Assembly (NCBI RefSeq): GCF_900453105.1 | Contig: NZ_UGPW01000001.1 | Location: 2,202,414 to 2,266,413, forward strand | Reading direction: 5' to 3' | From: Moraxella ovis | GTDB taxonomy: Bacteria > Pseudomonadota > Gammaproteobacteria > Pseudomonadales > Moraxellaceae | Length of the DNA stretch: 64,000 nt | Shown: in pieces, positions 19,626 through 28,425 of the stretch | Numbering within the stretch: the first letter of the stretch is position 1 | Layout of the letters: each line of letters starts with the position of its first letter | Translations under genes and position numbers: made by a program | The notes under the pieces: generated by a model | What the model saw: the letters and a program-made list of their open reading frames with translations, nothing else | Database searches by the model: none | Told to the model about the DNA's origin: nothing

Positions 19626-19643
19626 ATAAAAATAACACACACG

Positions 19644-20210
19644 ATGAATAAAAAAACCAATCCAAAAAGCCTTGCGCATCATTTCTTGTTGGCAAGCCCA
19701 CAGATGGATGATGAGCGCTTTGAAGATACATTGATCTATGTCTGCCGTCACAATGCCGATGGCGCGTGGGGCTTTATTGTCAATCAGCCCCTATCCATCT
19801 CGGTAGGTGGACTCTTGCACGAGCTGGATCTACCAAGCTCACAGATCGCCATGAACACGCCTGCCATCAATGGCGGGCCAATGCGCCCTGATGCAGGCTT
19901 TGTGCTGCATACAGGATTGCCCGACTTCAAATCAAGCTTCGCCATCGGAGAGAATGTCTGTCTGACGACCAGCAAAGACATCCTAGAGCGCCTGTCAGAA
20001 GACAGCATGGCGCATTATCTGATGTGTATGGGCTTTTGTACTTGGGGTAAGGGTCAGCTTGAAGACGAGCTTGAAGCTGGAGACTGGCTGATTTGCCCTG
20101 CTGATTTGCAGATACTGTTCCGCGCACCGTTTGATGAGCGGCTGTCCTTAGCTTATGATAAAATCGGTGTCAAACCCACCGCCTTCGTCGCCACCCAAGG
20201 ACGCGCCTAA
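19644..20210 (+). CDS. YqgE/AlgH family protein
   Basis: This 188-residue UPF0301 protein has unknown biochemical function. Family marks are HHFLLASPQMDDERFEDTLIY near the start (written across 10-30), GAWGFIVNQPL and NGGPMRPDAGFVLH. It commonly precedes the ruvX (yqgF) gene, as here. The stop overlaps the ruvX start by one base (TAATG), implying translational coupling. Confidence 0.9.
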   Translation: MNKKTNPKSLAHHFLLASPQMDDERFEDTLIYVCRHNADGAWGFIVNQPLSISVGGLLHELDLPSSQIAMNTPAINGGPMRPDAGFVLHTGLPDFKSSFAIGENVCLTTSKDILERLSEDSMAHYLMCMGFCTWGKGQLEDELEAGDWLICPADLQILFRAPFDERLSLAYDKIGVKPTAFVATQGRA

Positions 20211-20698
20211 TGACTGACAAGCCAACACTCATCCTTGCACTGGATTTTGGTGTCAAAAAAATGGGGATGGCGCTGGGCAATAGCCTAAGTAAAGATGCGC
20301 GCCCCTTTGACATCCTAGCGATGAACAACGGTCAGCCCGACTGGGATAACCTGCTTGGCATCATCGAGACTTGGAAAATCGATGAAGTACTGGTGGGCTT
20401 ACCGCTGAATATGGATGGCACGGATTCGATGCTCTCGAAGCGCGCGCATAAATTCGCCCGCCGCCTATCGCATCGCCTTGGCGAACGCAAACACCCTGCC
20501 AAGGTCTTCACTTATGATGAACGCCTAAGCTCTGCTGAAGCACGTTCATTGGCGTGGGAGCGCGGCTGGATGCAGAATGAGCGTGACCCGATCGATGACA
20601 TCGCGGCTTGCATTCTGTTGGATGGCTATTTTTATGCGCCAGAGCTTGCCCAATATGTCGGCAGCTACCATGACAATCCCACCAAGGGCAAAGACTAA
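20210..20698 (+). CDS. ruvX: Putative pre-16S rRNA nuclease / Holliday junction resolvase-like YqgF
   Basis: YqgF matures the 5' end of 16S rRNA and has a RuvC-like RNase H fold. The 162-residue protein shows LALDFGVKKMGMALGN with the first catalytic aspartate, VGLPLNMDGTDS, the glutamate-bearing YDERLSSAEA, and the final aspartate in PIDDIAACILLDGY. Its ATG overlaps the yqgE stop. Confidence 0.92.
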   Translation: MTDKPTLILALDFGVKKMGMALGNSLSKDARPFDILAMNNGQPDWDNLLGIIETWKIDEVLVGLPLNMDGTDSMLSKRAHKFARRLSHRLGERKHPAKVFTYDERLSSAEARSLAWERGWMQNERDPIDDIAACILLDGYFYAPELAQYVGSYHDNPTKGKD

Positions 20699-20730
20699 CT
20701 TTATTTTGACAACATTTACCCAAGACACTC

Positions 20731-21192
20731 ATGACTCATACCGCCACACTCATCACTCGCACCAAAGAAGCCATCCGCCTTGCCAACATTAGCATCTATC
20801 TAGGCATGGCAGCCATTATCTGCTTTGGTGTGTTTGGCACATTGGCTAGCATGGCAAGCTTTAAGGATAACACACTCATCTATTACGCCTTTCACTACCT
20901 GCCTTATGTGCTGATCGGGCTTGGCATTCCGCTGAGTCTGTTTCATGCGATGTTCTTGCAGCGTTATCGCATCATGCAAGGCGGCATCTTGGCGACGATT
21001 CTACTAACTGCCGTTATCTTGGTTGCTTTTGCTGTTAGCGTCTATGTGCTACATGGCGCAACCACGACTTTCTTTATGAGTGTGTTTTTGGCGATGGTAG
21101 CTTGGTTTACCATGCCGTATGTTTTTCGAGTGAATTTAAAGAAATTTTTAAACTTTTTAGAAGACAAACAAAAAAGCGAAACCAACTCATGA
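20731..21192 (+). CDS. Unrecognised four-helix membrane protein
   Basis: This 153-residue integral membrane protein has four hydrophobic segments (about residues 17-40, 53-75, 83-107 and 111-130), a cytoplasmic-looking basic loop (QRYRIMQGG) and a charged C-terminus. No family is recognised. Its stop overlaps the tusA start (ATGA), so it is translated together with tusA, between ruvX and tusA. A role in that cluster cannot be inferred. Confidence 0.75.
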   Translation: MTHTATLITRTKEAIRLANISIYLGMAAIICFGVFGTLASMASFKDNTLIYYAFHYLPYVLIGLGIPLSLFHAMFLQRYRIMQGGILATILLTAVILVAFAVSVYVLHGATTTFFMSVFLAMVAWFTMPYVFRVNLKKFLNFLEDKQKSETNS

Positions 21193-21419
21193 GCGATCAT
21201 CAATTAGACACCACAGGACTCATCTGCCCAGAGCCCATCATGCTGCTGCATAAGACCATCCGTAAGGCGGCAGGCGGCGAGCGCATCGAAATCATCGCCA
21301 CCGATCCTGCGACGACGCGCGACATTCCGAATTTCTGTCGGCATCTGGGGCATACGCTAGAGAATCAAGAAACCCTAGCAGACGGCAAATACCGCTATCT
21401 GGTCATCAAAAAATCCTAA
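21189..21419 (+). CDS. tusA: Sulfurtransferase TusA-like protein
   Basis: TusA-family proteins carry persulfide sulfur, for example to 2-thiouridine of tRNA. The 76-residue protein has the hallmark LDTTGLICPEPIM with reactive C13, then the two-layer fold ending YRYLVIKKS. The start at 21189 overlaps the preceding stop by 4 bases. xerD begins two bases after its stop. Confidence 0.9.
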   Translation: MSDHQLDTTGLICPEPIMLLHKTIRKAAGGERIEIIATDPATTRDIPNFCRHLGHTLENQETLADGKYRYLVIKKS

Positions 21420-21420
21420 C

Positions 21421-22350
21421 ATGAGCAAAGTCCGCGCCAAAGAGCCTCGCACGCCCACCATCATCCATGTGATGGGCGATCCCGTCTATCTGACCGAATT
21501 TCGCACAGCGATGCTGGCACGCGGTCTGTCGGTGCGCACGCGTAACGCCTACATCAGAGACCTAAGATTATGCATGGCGACCACCGACAAGCCTTTGACG
21601 ACTTGGGATAAAGCGGACGTGTATCACTGCCTAGAATCTGCCCAATCCCAAGGCAAAAATCCGCGCACCATCTCTAGAATGCTCGCCAGCCTGCGCCAGT
21701 TCTTCTTGTGGCAGATTGGCAATGAAGTGCGCCTTGACAACCCCTGTCAAGACATCAAGAACCCAAAAGTCACCAAGCCTCTACCCAAGACCTTATCCGA
21801 AGCCGACATCACGCGCCTACTAGACACGCCAAACGTCGCCGCCATGTGCGGACTGCGCGACAAAGCGATGCTTGAAGTCATGTACGCCTGCGGGCTGCGC
21901 GTGAGTGAGCTCGTGAATCTATCGCTAGAGCAGGTCAATCTCAACGCCGGCTGGCTACAGATCACCGGCAAAGGCAACAAGACTCGCCTTATCCCACTGG
22001 GTGAATACGCCCAAAACGCCCTACAAGACTATCTCATCAGACGCGGTGAACTGCTGTCAGGCAAGAGCGACTGTCAAGCGGTGTTCCTCACCGAACAAGG
22101 CGGCTACATGACGCGGCATAATTTTTGGCACATGATTAAAAAATACGCTCTACTGGCGGGTATCAAAACCGACATCTCACCGCACACGCTTCGCCATGCT
22201 TTTGCCACGCACCTGCTCAACCACGGGGCGGATTTGCGTAGCGTTCAGCTTTTGCTCGGGCATAGCGACCTATCCACCACGCAGATTTATACCCACGTTG
22301 CCACGGCACGCTTACAGACGCTCCACGCTGAACATCATCCTAGAGGCTAA
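21421..22350 (+). CDS. xerD: Site-specific tyrosine recombinase XerD
   Basis: XerD works with XerC at dif to resolve chromosome dimers. The 309 residues include the SAM-like N-terminal DNA-binding domain and a catalytic domain with all six catalytic positions: R160 (ACGLRVSEL), K184, H255 and R258 (HTLRHAFATHL), H281 (LLGHSDLST) and nucleophile Y290 (QIYTHV). It is XerD-like rather than an integrase, given its length and its position among housekeeping genes. Its last 11 bases overlap, tail to tail, the end of the helicase gene of the accessory operon. Confidence 0.9.
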   Translation: MSKVRAKEPRTPTIIHVMGDPVYLTEFRTAMLARGLSVRTRNAYIRDLRLCMATTDKPLTTWDKADVYHCLESAQSQGKNPRTISRMLASLRQFFLWQIGNEVRLDNPCQDIKNPKVTKPLPKTLSEADITRLLDTPNVAAMCGLRDKAMLEVMYACGLRVSELVNLSLEQVNLNAGWLQITGKGNKTRLIPLGEYAQNALQDYLIRRGELLSGKSDCQAVFLTEQGGYMTRHNFWHMIKKYALLAGIKTDISPHTLRHAFATHLLNHGADLRSVQLLLGHSDLSTTQIYTHVATARLQTLHAEHHPRG

Positions 22351-24823
22351 GGTATTTTCTCGGTACCACTGTGTTATAAAGCCCCACATACTCATCTTGC
22401 CTGTCAATCCCTGCGTATTCAAGACTGGCATCTTCATAGCGTTTAAAATGCCAAACGGCTTGATTCATCACGCTTTCGTCGAAGACATTTAAAGACACCA
22501 ATAGCGAAAAATCAACCTGTGATAAGCCCGTAACCTTAGTAAACAGCTCAGGCTCAAGCTCTTGAATGACATCTTGCAAATTATGCTCACGGTAATCGCT
22601 TAAATACATAAAAATCGGAATGCGAGTGGCAAACTTGATGAGTTTTTCTTGGATTTGCTTGCGCAAGGATTTTTCTTTTTTCTCTTCGTCCGTCAGTGTT
22701 TTCTTTTCTTCTTTGGTCAGCTCTTCTTCGCCTGCTTTTTTCTTCAAGCCTTTGACTTTTTCTGAACGATTAATGACCACTTCAATATCATCATTAAGGC
22801 TTCTAAACTCTTCAATTTTCATCAAAGCGTCCATGGCATCTTGATTTTTCATCAGATTTTGCAAGGTAAAATCATCAACATTGACCAAAAGTGCCGACTG
22901 CCAACGGCGAGCCAGTAGCGTTGCCGTTGTGCCACTCATCGCCATATCAAGGAGTAGTTTTGCGTCCACTTGTTGCATTGCACTGCCGTCATAGGCAAGC
23001 ACAGGCAAAAAGGCGATAAATTCAGATACTTTACTCTCAGGGTTGCCCTCGGCTGGGTTTAGTTTATGGGCATAATCAGCGATTTGGCGTAAGGCACGAT
23101 TGGGAGCAAAATCAAAGATATAGCATTGATTTTTAATAATATTTATCCCATCATCACCACGCACCGTCCACGGAGTCTGCACCCGAAATCCCGCCTGAAA
23201 ATAAGTCTCAGGGCTGGCACAATTTCTTAGCATAAAAATCCCCGTCCACGCAGGCACGGAGACGCCCGTCATCAGCTTGCCACACGACAGCGTAATGGAT
23301 TTTGTCGCAAGTGGATTATTGCCAATCGCATTATTCACAGGAATTAACGCCCTATCGCCCATTCCTGCACTATTGCCTGCCGATACGATAATATCATAAT
23401 CGTGGTAAAATTTATTATTAGGGGCTTTTAATAAATTTGCCATTGCATAACAACTTGCCACGCTAGGCAAAAACCAAAGCGTATGTAATAAACTGTTTAA
23501 CAAATTCACATCGCTAAATGGCATTGGCGGTTTGGCATTGCCTTGTTTTAAATTGCTAACAATCATCTCATCAAGATTATCACGAATTAAATCCAGCCAT
23601 TTTTGCACATAATTTTCGTGTTTAAATTTAGCCGTTTCACCATTGCCATCTGCTTTAAAAAATTCGCCCAAATCAAATTCATTAAATTCGCCTTGTGTGG
23701 CAATATGGCGAATATTTTCTGGCAATTGATAAGTTAATAACATCATTTGTGGCAATGACAAATAAGGATTATCGCCTTTTGTCTTATCCCATTCTAATTT
23801 GGCTTTTTGTTCATCGCCATAAGTCCAATTAAAAATCTGCTCCTCTATAAATTCACCACTGGCAATCGCTCGAAATGGCGTACCTGATAAATACAAATAA
23901 TGCTCTGTGGTAATGGGCAATTCATTTTCATCAAAACTTTCTACCCCAATTTCCATTTCTTGATATTCATTTTGCATTTTTGCCAATTCATCATCTTTGG
24001 CAAAAAGCGATTTGGCGTTATCACGCCACGCCCCAAAATGGTATTCATCAAATACCACACAATCCCAATTGATGCTATGTATCCATTCATTTTTCGCCTT
24101 AATGTTGCCATATTTATCCCTACCCAGCACATCTTGAAATGAACCAAAATACACCATTGGGCGATTTTTATCATAATCATCAATCGTCAAATCACTATCA
24201 CGGCTGATAAATTGCCAACCATTAAAATCAATGTGGCTTGTCAAATCATCTTGCCACGCCATTTTTACCGCAGGCTTAAAGGTCAAAATCAAAATACGTT
24301 GCCAATTCATCTTTTTGGCAAGCTGATAAGTGGCAAAAGTTTTACCAAATCGCATTTTGGCATTCCACAAAAAATGCGGTGTGCGGTTGTTATTTTTATC
24401 TTGTTTAATAGAATTAAAATAATAAGCGGTTTTATTCACAGCGTCCAATTGCTCTGGACGCATTTTAAAATCTTGTGTGCGTTGCCGTTCAAAAGTTTTG
24501 GCTTTCTTAATATTTAAAATGGCATTTTTGATAGTATCAATATTACATTCAAACCATTCGCCTGCAATGCGGTTAATACCCATTGTTTCTAGCATTTTAT
24601 GCACGGCAAAATCTTTAAAATAACTGCCGTCATCTTTAATCGCCAAAATCTCAAATTCTAGTTTCCAACTTTGGCTTGGCGTAACGGTTGGATAATGCTG
24701 TTTCATTCGCTGGCTTACCGTTTCTTGGGCGGTATAGCCGACTTTTAGGGCGTTGGGATAACGGCTGTCGGAATAGACATAGATTTTTGGTGTGTGGATT
24801 TGGGTAAAGGTTGGGTTGGTCAT
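22340..24823 (-). CDS. T5orf172/GIY-YIG-like nuclease domain fused to DEAD-like helicase
   Basis: The protein has 827 residues. Residues about 13-105 resemble the T5orf172/MUG113 branch of GIY-YIG nucleases: KIYVYSDSRYPNALKVGYT supplies the paired strands, followed by R39 and an EWFEC segment near 89-93. Then comes a superfamily 2 helicase core: motif I MRFGKT (157-162), motif II DEYH (259-262) and the SGTPFRA motif III. A lysine/glutamate-rich coiled segment lies near residues 690-740. It is the last gene of the four-gene operon; its ATG overlaps the FRG gene stop (ATGA). It probably provides translocation and cleavage for a restriction or anti-phage system. The exact system type is unknown to me. 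Confidence 0.75.
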   Translation of the reverse strand: MTNPTFTQIHTPKIYVYSDSRYPNALKVGYTAQETVSQRMKQHYPTVTPSQSWKLEFEILAIKDDGSYFKDFAVHKMLETMGINRIAGEWFECNIDTIKNAILNIKKAKTFERQRTQDFKMRPEQLDAVNKTAYYFNSIKQDKNNNRTPHFLWNAKMRFGKTFATYQLAKKMNWQRILILTFKPAVKMAWQDDLTSHIDFNGWQFISRDSDLTIDDYDKNRPMVYFGSFQDVLGRDKYGNIKAKNEWIHSINWDCVVFDEYHFGAWRDNAKSLFAKDDELAKMQNEYQEMEIGVESFDENELPITTEHYLYLSGTPFRAIASGEFIEEQIFNWTYGDEQKAKLEWDKTKGDNPYLSLPQMMLLTYQLPENIRHIATQGEFNEFDLGEFFKADGNGETAKFKHENYVQKWLDLIRDNLDEMIVSNLKQGNAKPPMPFSDVNLLNSLLHTLWFLPSVASCYAMANLLKAPNNKFYHDYDIIVSAGNSAGMGDRALIPVNNAIGNNPLATKSITLSCGKLMTGVSVPAWTGIFMLRNCASPETYFQAGFRVQTPWTVRGDDGINIIKNQCYIFDFAPNRALRQIADYAHKLNPAEGNPESKVSEFIAFLPVLAYDGSAMQQVDAKLLLDMAMSGTTATLLARRWQSALLVNVDDFTLQNLMKNQDAMDALMKIEEFRSLNDDIEVVINRSEKVKGLKKKAGEEELTKEEKKTLTDEEKKEKSLRKQIQEKLIKFATRIPIFMYLSDYREHNLQDVIQELEPELFTKVTGLSQVDFSLLVSLNVFDESVMNQAVWHFKRYEDASLEYAGIDRQDEYVGLYNTVVPRKYLSL

Positions 24824-25872
24824 TTTGAGTTGTCCTTGTAGCGATTGATAATATGAGCGGATTGTTTATCCAATTCTGGGAATAAGGTTTGATGTCTAAT
24901 ACCAAAATATGCCAACTCTCTTAGAATATTGTTCTTACTGTCAGCATCAATAATAAACTTTGCCCTAACCCACTTTGGATTAACATCAGCTTGATTACTT
25001 TTATTATTTTGAATGCCAAAAATTAAAAACGCTCCGTGTTGCTTGGCAATTCTTGGATTGTTTAATTTTGGCTTGACACAAATAACTTTTTCTAAATCAT
25101 TTGAGTTAATAATTGGCATAAAGTAAGACTTATCTTTACGAATATCATTTAATAATCTCATTATTTGTTCTTGCTGATTAAATGTTTCAAGAAATTTTTT
25201 ATTGTATTCTCTATTTGATAAATGACTTAGTAAATCTTTTGGACTGGAAAAACCAAGCCTTAACATTTCATCTTTTATCTCAATATTAAACTCATTATTT
25301 TGATAAGTTGATTTTGAATTAAACTCTTTTACCATATAAAATGTTTGTGCAATTTTTGCTTGCTGGTCAGAAAAGGAAATAATTTCCTCTAAATCAAAAC
25401 TTTCATCTCTTAAACTTAAAGCTGATAAAATAGCAACCGTATCACTATCGTGATGTTTTATTTCATCATTAGGAATATCAAAAACAATCACCTCTCCGTC
25501 ATTTTTGTCTTTTAATTCATCTTTTGAATTGGAAATGGCAAAATATAAACCAACCAACGCATTATAAGAAATATCTAATAATCGTGTTGGATAATCATAA
25601 TGTTGCATTTTTACCAATTTATCAAAAAGTGTATCGTGTGGCGAAAAGTATTCGGCACATTCAGTTAAAACATCTTTGACAATACGATGTTCGTTTTGAA
25701 TATGCTCTTGCTTTCCAGTATTTTTGTCTTTTCTATAAATGCTTGACTCTAACAAATATTCTTTGTTAGAATGCCCACGAAAAAATCGTGATTTATCTCT
25801 ATCACATTCCCCTAACTCTGATAAAGCACTGACAAAATCTGCAACACTTTCAATTCTAATCGCATTACTCAT
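24820..25872 (-). CDS. FRG-domain protein
   Basis: From the second of two adjacent ATGs (25872; the other is 25875) the protein has 350 residues. It is a full FRG domain: the name motif F31-R32-G33 in SRFFRGHSNKEYLLESS, then MQHYDYPTRLLDISYNAL, GLYFAIS, and RIAKQHGAFLIFGIQ near the end. FRG proteins are common in phage-defence loci; their activity is not established. The start is set by GGAGAG just upstream; a longer frame to 25917 runs inside the preceding methyltransferase gene. It overlaps that gene by 8 or 11 bases and the helicase gene by 4. Very AT-rich compared with the flanks. Confidence 0.85.
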   Translation of the reverse strand: MSNAIRIESVADFVSALSELGECDRDKSRFFRGHSNKEYLLESSIYRKDKNTGKQEHIQNEHRIVKDVLTECAEYFSPHDTLFDKLVKMQHYDYPTRLLDISYNALVGLYFAISNSKDELKDKNDGEVIVFDIPNDEIKHHDSDTVAILSALSLRDESFDLEEIISFSDQQAKIAQTFYMVKEFNSKSTYQNNEFNIEIKDEMLRLGFSSPKDLLSHLSNREYNKKFLETFNQQEQIMRLLNDIRKDKSYFMPIINSNDLEKVICVKPKLNNPRIAKQHGAFLIFGIQNNKSNQADVNPKWVRAKFIIDADSKNNILRELAYFGIRHQTLFPELDKQSAHIINRYKDNSK

Positions 25873-27604
25873 CATCACTCTCCAAATCCAACTCTGATTG
25901 CGTGGTCTTTTTACCACGAGATTTTTTAGGTTTTTCGCCTGTATCGTTATCCATTGAACTTATTGTATTTTCAATTAAATTAATTTCATCTTTTGACAAC
26001 CCATATTTCAAATACAGTTTTTCATCAGACCAACTCTCATAAAAATTTTGCAAAGGCACGAATTGATAAACGCCCCTTGCACCATTTTGGGTTTTTTTCT
26101 TAATGCTTACTAAATATCTAAAAAATTTGGTTTGAATATAAGAAATGATATTTTCGCATTGCTCTTTTGTTAAAAAATGCTTTTTAGGGTCATAACCAAT
26201 AACAAGATAAGTTTGCGAACATACACTATTAGGTTCTCCATAAAAAGGTTTTCCCAAAATTAGATTATTAGAACCATTGGCGGCTGGAATATAAACTTTA
26301 TGTAAATCTTTGCTTGCCAAATTCTTTGGAATTTGTGTTTGACTTACCCAGCCAAATCCAACCGATGAGACATTTTTATTTAGATAATATTTGATATTAA
26401 AATCATCTGTTGGCGATTTTTTAAATCCTTTCCACTTTGAAGTTAAAAACTCTTTATTGGTAAAAAAGTCTTTTGGGCTAACTAATGATGAAAAGTTATT
26501 TTCTTCTTCCAAAAAATAATCTTTATGAATTTTTTTAATTTTATCAATAATTTTAAAAGAATTAGGGTCTCTAATAACAACACCTATTTTATTGGCATCT
26601 AATAAATCAAATCTGCTCAAAACATTTCCGCTTGTTGTGTGATAATTGTATTCACATTTACCATTATAATTACCGTCCCATAAAAAATAGTTTACACCAC
26701 CTTCAATAGGCTGTGCCAAATTTGGAAAACACTCTTTTGAGCTTTCAAAATCATGTATCACTTTAAATTTTGTAGAATTTAATATACCATCAATCCATTC
26801 TGGCGGAATACCTTCCACACTTCGTGTCATCCATCTGCTTGGTGTAATCATAACCAAATATTTAGGATTTAATTTTATTGCCTGCTCTATAAAAAGATGA
26901 TAAATTGCTTTTGCCTTAGAACTATTACCGCCATCATTACCAATATTTAATTGATAAGGCGGATTGCCAATAATCACATCAAATTTCATTTTTAAAATCT
27001 CTTTAAATTCATTGTCTTTATCGCTATGAATAAACGCATAAGCGTGGTTTTCTAAGCCTTGTCGATTACCAAAAACTTCTTGGCTTGCTCCACATTCTGT
27101 GCATTTGCCATTGTCAAATTGATGATTGACATTGCCAAAAATAATATTGCCACTTTCATTATCAAATTCATCACAGATAGAAAATGGCGAATTGGCAACT
27201 TTGGCACAATACACACTACGGCGGGATAATAGGGCGGTAAGTTGGGTAATAGCAATACCAAAAACTTGATGTTTTAGAATGTGGTTAATGCGGGTTTGTT
27301 TATCGGGTATTTGACTTGCCAAACCTTTATCCAAGCGTTTGACAATCTCTCGCAGGAACACGCCCGATTTGCACACAGGGTCTAAAAATCTGGCATTGGG
27401 ATTTTGCCAAATGTCGCTTGGCAATAAATCCAGCATTTGGTTGGCTAGTTTTGGCGATGTAAATACCTCATCATTGGATAGACTGGATAAACAATCCAAA
27501 ACATCAGGATTGTAGGCTTGCTCAAATAGCGATAATTGACCTTGATTAAGAACGTCTAGGTCTTTTGTGATGTTACTGTTTATTTGCAAGTTTAAATTGT
27601 CCAT
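25865..27604 (-). CDS. N6-adenine DNA methyltransferase (Eco57I-like)
   Basis: The 579 residues have the class of motifs seen in Eco57I-type methylases. NDEVFTSPKLANQMLDLLP precedes the SAM-binding motif I DPVCKSGVF (75-83), where a lysine replaces the usual first glycine of C-G-S-G. The catalytic motif IV NPPY is at 214-217, after FDVIIG. A CTEC pair lies at 168-171 and a lysine-rich tail ends the protein. The C-terminal half (about 380-520) is probably target recognition. It starts one base after the stop of the upstream methyltransferase-like gene. Role: most likely protective modification for the restriction system, but it could be part of a fused defence activity. Confidence 0.82.
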   Translation of the reverse strand: MDNLNLQINSNITKDLDVLNQGQLSLFEQAYNPDVLDCLSSLSNDEVFTSPKLANQMLDLLPSDIWQNPNARFLDPVCKSGVFLREIVKRLDKGLASQIPDKQTRINHILKHQVFGIAITQLTALLSRRSVYCAKVANSPFSICDEFDNESGNIIFGNVNHQFDNGKCTECGASQEVFGNRQGLENHAYAFIHSDKDNEFKEILKMKFDVIIGNPPYQLNIGNDGGNSSKAKAIYHLFIEQAIKLNPKYLVMITPSRWMTRSVEGIPPEWIDGILNSTKFKVIHDFESSKECFPNLAQPIEGGVNYFLWDGNYNGKCEYNYHTTSGNVLSRFDLLDANKIGVVIRDPNSFKIIDKIKKIHKDYFLEEENNFSSLVSPKDFFTNKEFLTSKWKGFKKSPTDDFNIKYYLNKNVSSVGFGWVSQTQIPKNLASKDLHKVYIPAANGSNNLILGKPFYGEPNSVCSQTYLVIGYDPKKHFLTKEQCENIISYIQTKFFRYLVSIKKKTQNGARGVYQFVPLQNFYESWSDEKLYLKYGLSKDEINLIENTISSMDNDTGEKPKKSRGKKTTQSELDLESDDE

Positions 27605-27605
27605 T

Positions 27606-28247
27606 TTATTGCTCGCTTAATTTTAGATAATGAATGGGCGGATAATCTTGGATATTTTTGGGAATAAATCCTTGATTGTCGGTTAATTGATTATTGGTTT
27701 TTTCTACCAAATGCTCATAAATATAATCACGCCTTTGAATGATCGTGTCGCTGATGAACTTCCATTCGCTAAATAGAATCGGATTATCATTTAAATCTTT
27801 TAAGGTTAGGGCATTGCCATTGACAATATTTTTTGACAACAAAAACTCTGCCGTTTGAATAACAGCAGAGTTAATTTTTTTAAAATGGCTTTGATAATGG
27901 TCTAGAAATAAACCCAATAATCGGCTACGGCATTCGGTGCAATTATCCGATAATAGCTCAATGCCATAAATGCTGGATATGGCATGAATGGCGTGCTTTT
28001 CGTAATGAAATTGGGAATATTTGGGGGATTTTTGGCTTTTGTTGATTTGGGATAATTTTAGGGAGGTTGTCAGTTTTCGGCTTAAAATTTCCGCCAAAAA
28101 ATTGCCCGTGCCACACGCAGGCTCCAAAAAGGTGCTGGCGATTTGTTCGGATTGGGCTTTGACCAAATCCAGCATTGCCTTAACTTCACGCTCAGCGGTA
28201 AATACTTCGCCGTGGTCGGCAACACGCTGACGAGATTTAACCTGCAT
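27606..28247 (-). CDS. Methyltransferase-like protein with SAM motif but no catalytic NPPY
   Basis: The 213-residue first gene of the operon begins with DHGEVFTAEREVKAMLDLV and motif I EPACGTGNF (42-50), both typical of N6-adenine methylases. The protein ends before any N/D-P-P-Y motif could follow. It may be a regulatory or specificity partner for the catalytic methylase encoded next, or a shortened relic. The ATG at 28247 has AGGGG 7 bases upstream. All three upstream frames were checked and none joins the repeat array in frame to this gene. An in-frame TAG lies 21 bases before the ATG. Confidence 0.75.
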   Translation of the reverse strand: MQVKSRQRVADHGEVFTAEREVKAMLDLVKAQSEQIASTFLEPACGTGNFLAEILSRKLTTSLKLSQINKSQKSPKYSQFHYEKHAIHAISSIYGIELLSDNCTECRSRLLGLFLDHYQSHFKKINSAVIQTAEFLLSKNIVNGNALTLKDLNDNPILFSEWKFISDTIIQRRDYIYEHLVEKTNNQLTDNQGFIPKNIQDYPPIHYLKLSEQ

Positions 28248-28327
28248 GGGATTGCCCCTTGCAAGCTAGTGGATGATAGGATTTAGAATAAGAAAAAGAA
28301 GTGGAATATCGGGCGGAAGTTAGGCTA

Positions 28328-28423
28328 GCAGGTACGCAGGTACGCAGGTACGCAGGTACGCAGGTACGCAGGTACGCAGGTACGCAGGTACGCAGGTACG
28401 CAGGTACGCAGGTACGCAGGTAC
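28328..28423. repeat. Tandem array of 12 perfect 8-base units (GCAGGTAC)
   Basis: There are twelve exact copies of GCAGGTAC (GTACCTGC on the minus strand), followed by a partial GCA. The array lies between a strong leftward promoter and the first gene of the restriction-like operon, so it is in the transcribed leader. Identical short units in this number are prone to slipped-strand changes and typical of phase-variable loci. Eight is not a multiple of three, so any reading frame through it would shift with copy number. Confidence 0.95.
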
Positions 28424-28425
28424 GC

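Noticed and set aside
28082..28264. A TTG-started frame overlapping the first methyltransferase gene
   Set aside because: It is out of frame with the motif I methylase sequence, has no family match and lies inside a well-supported gene.
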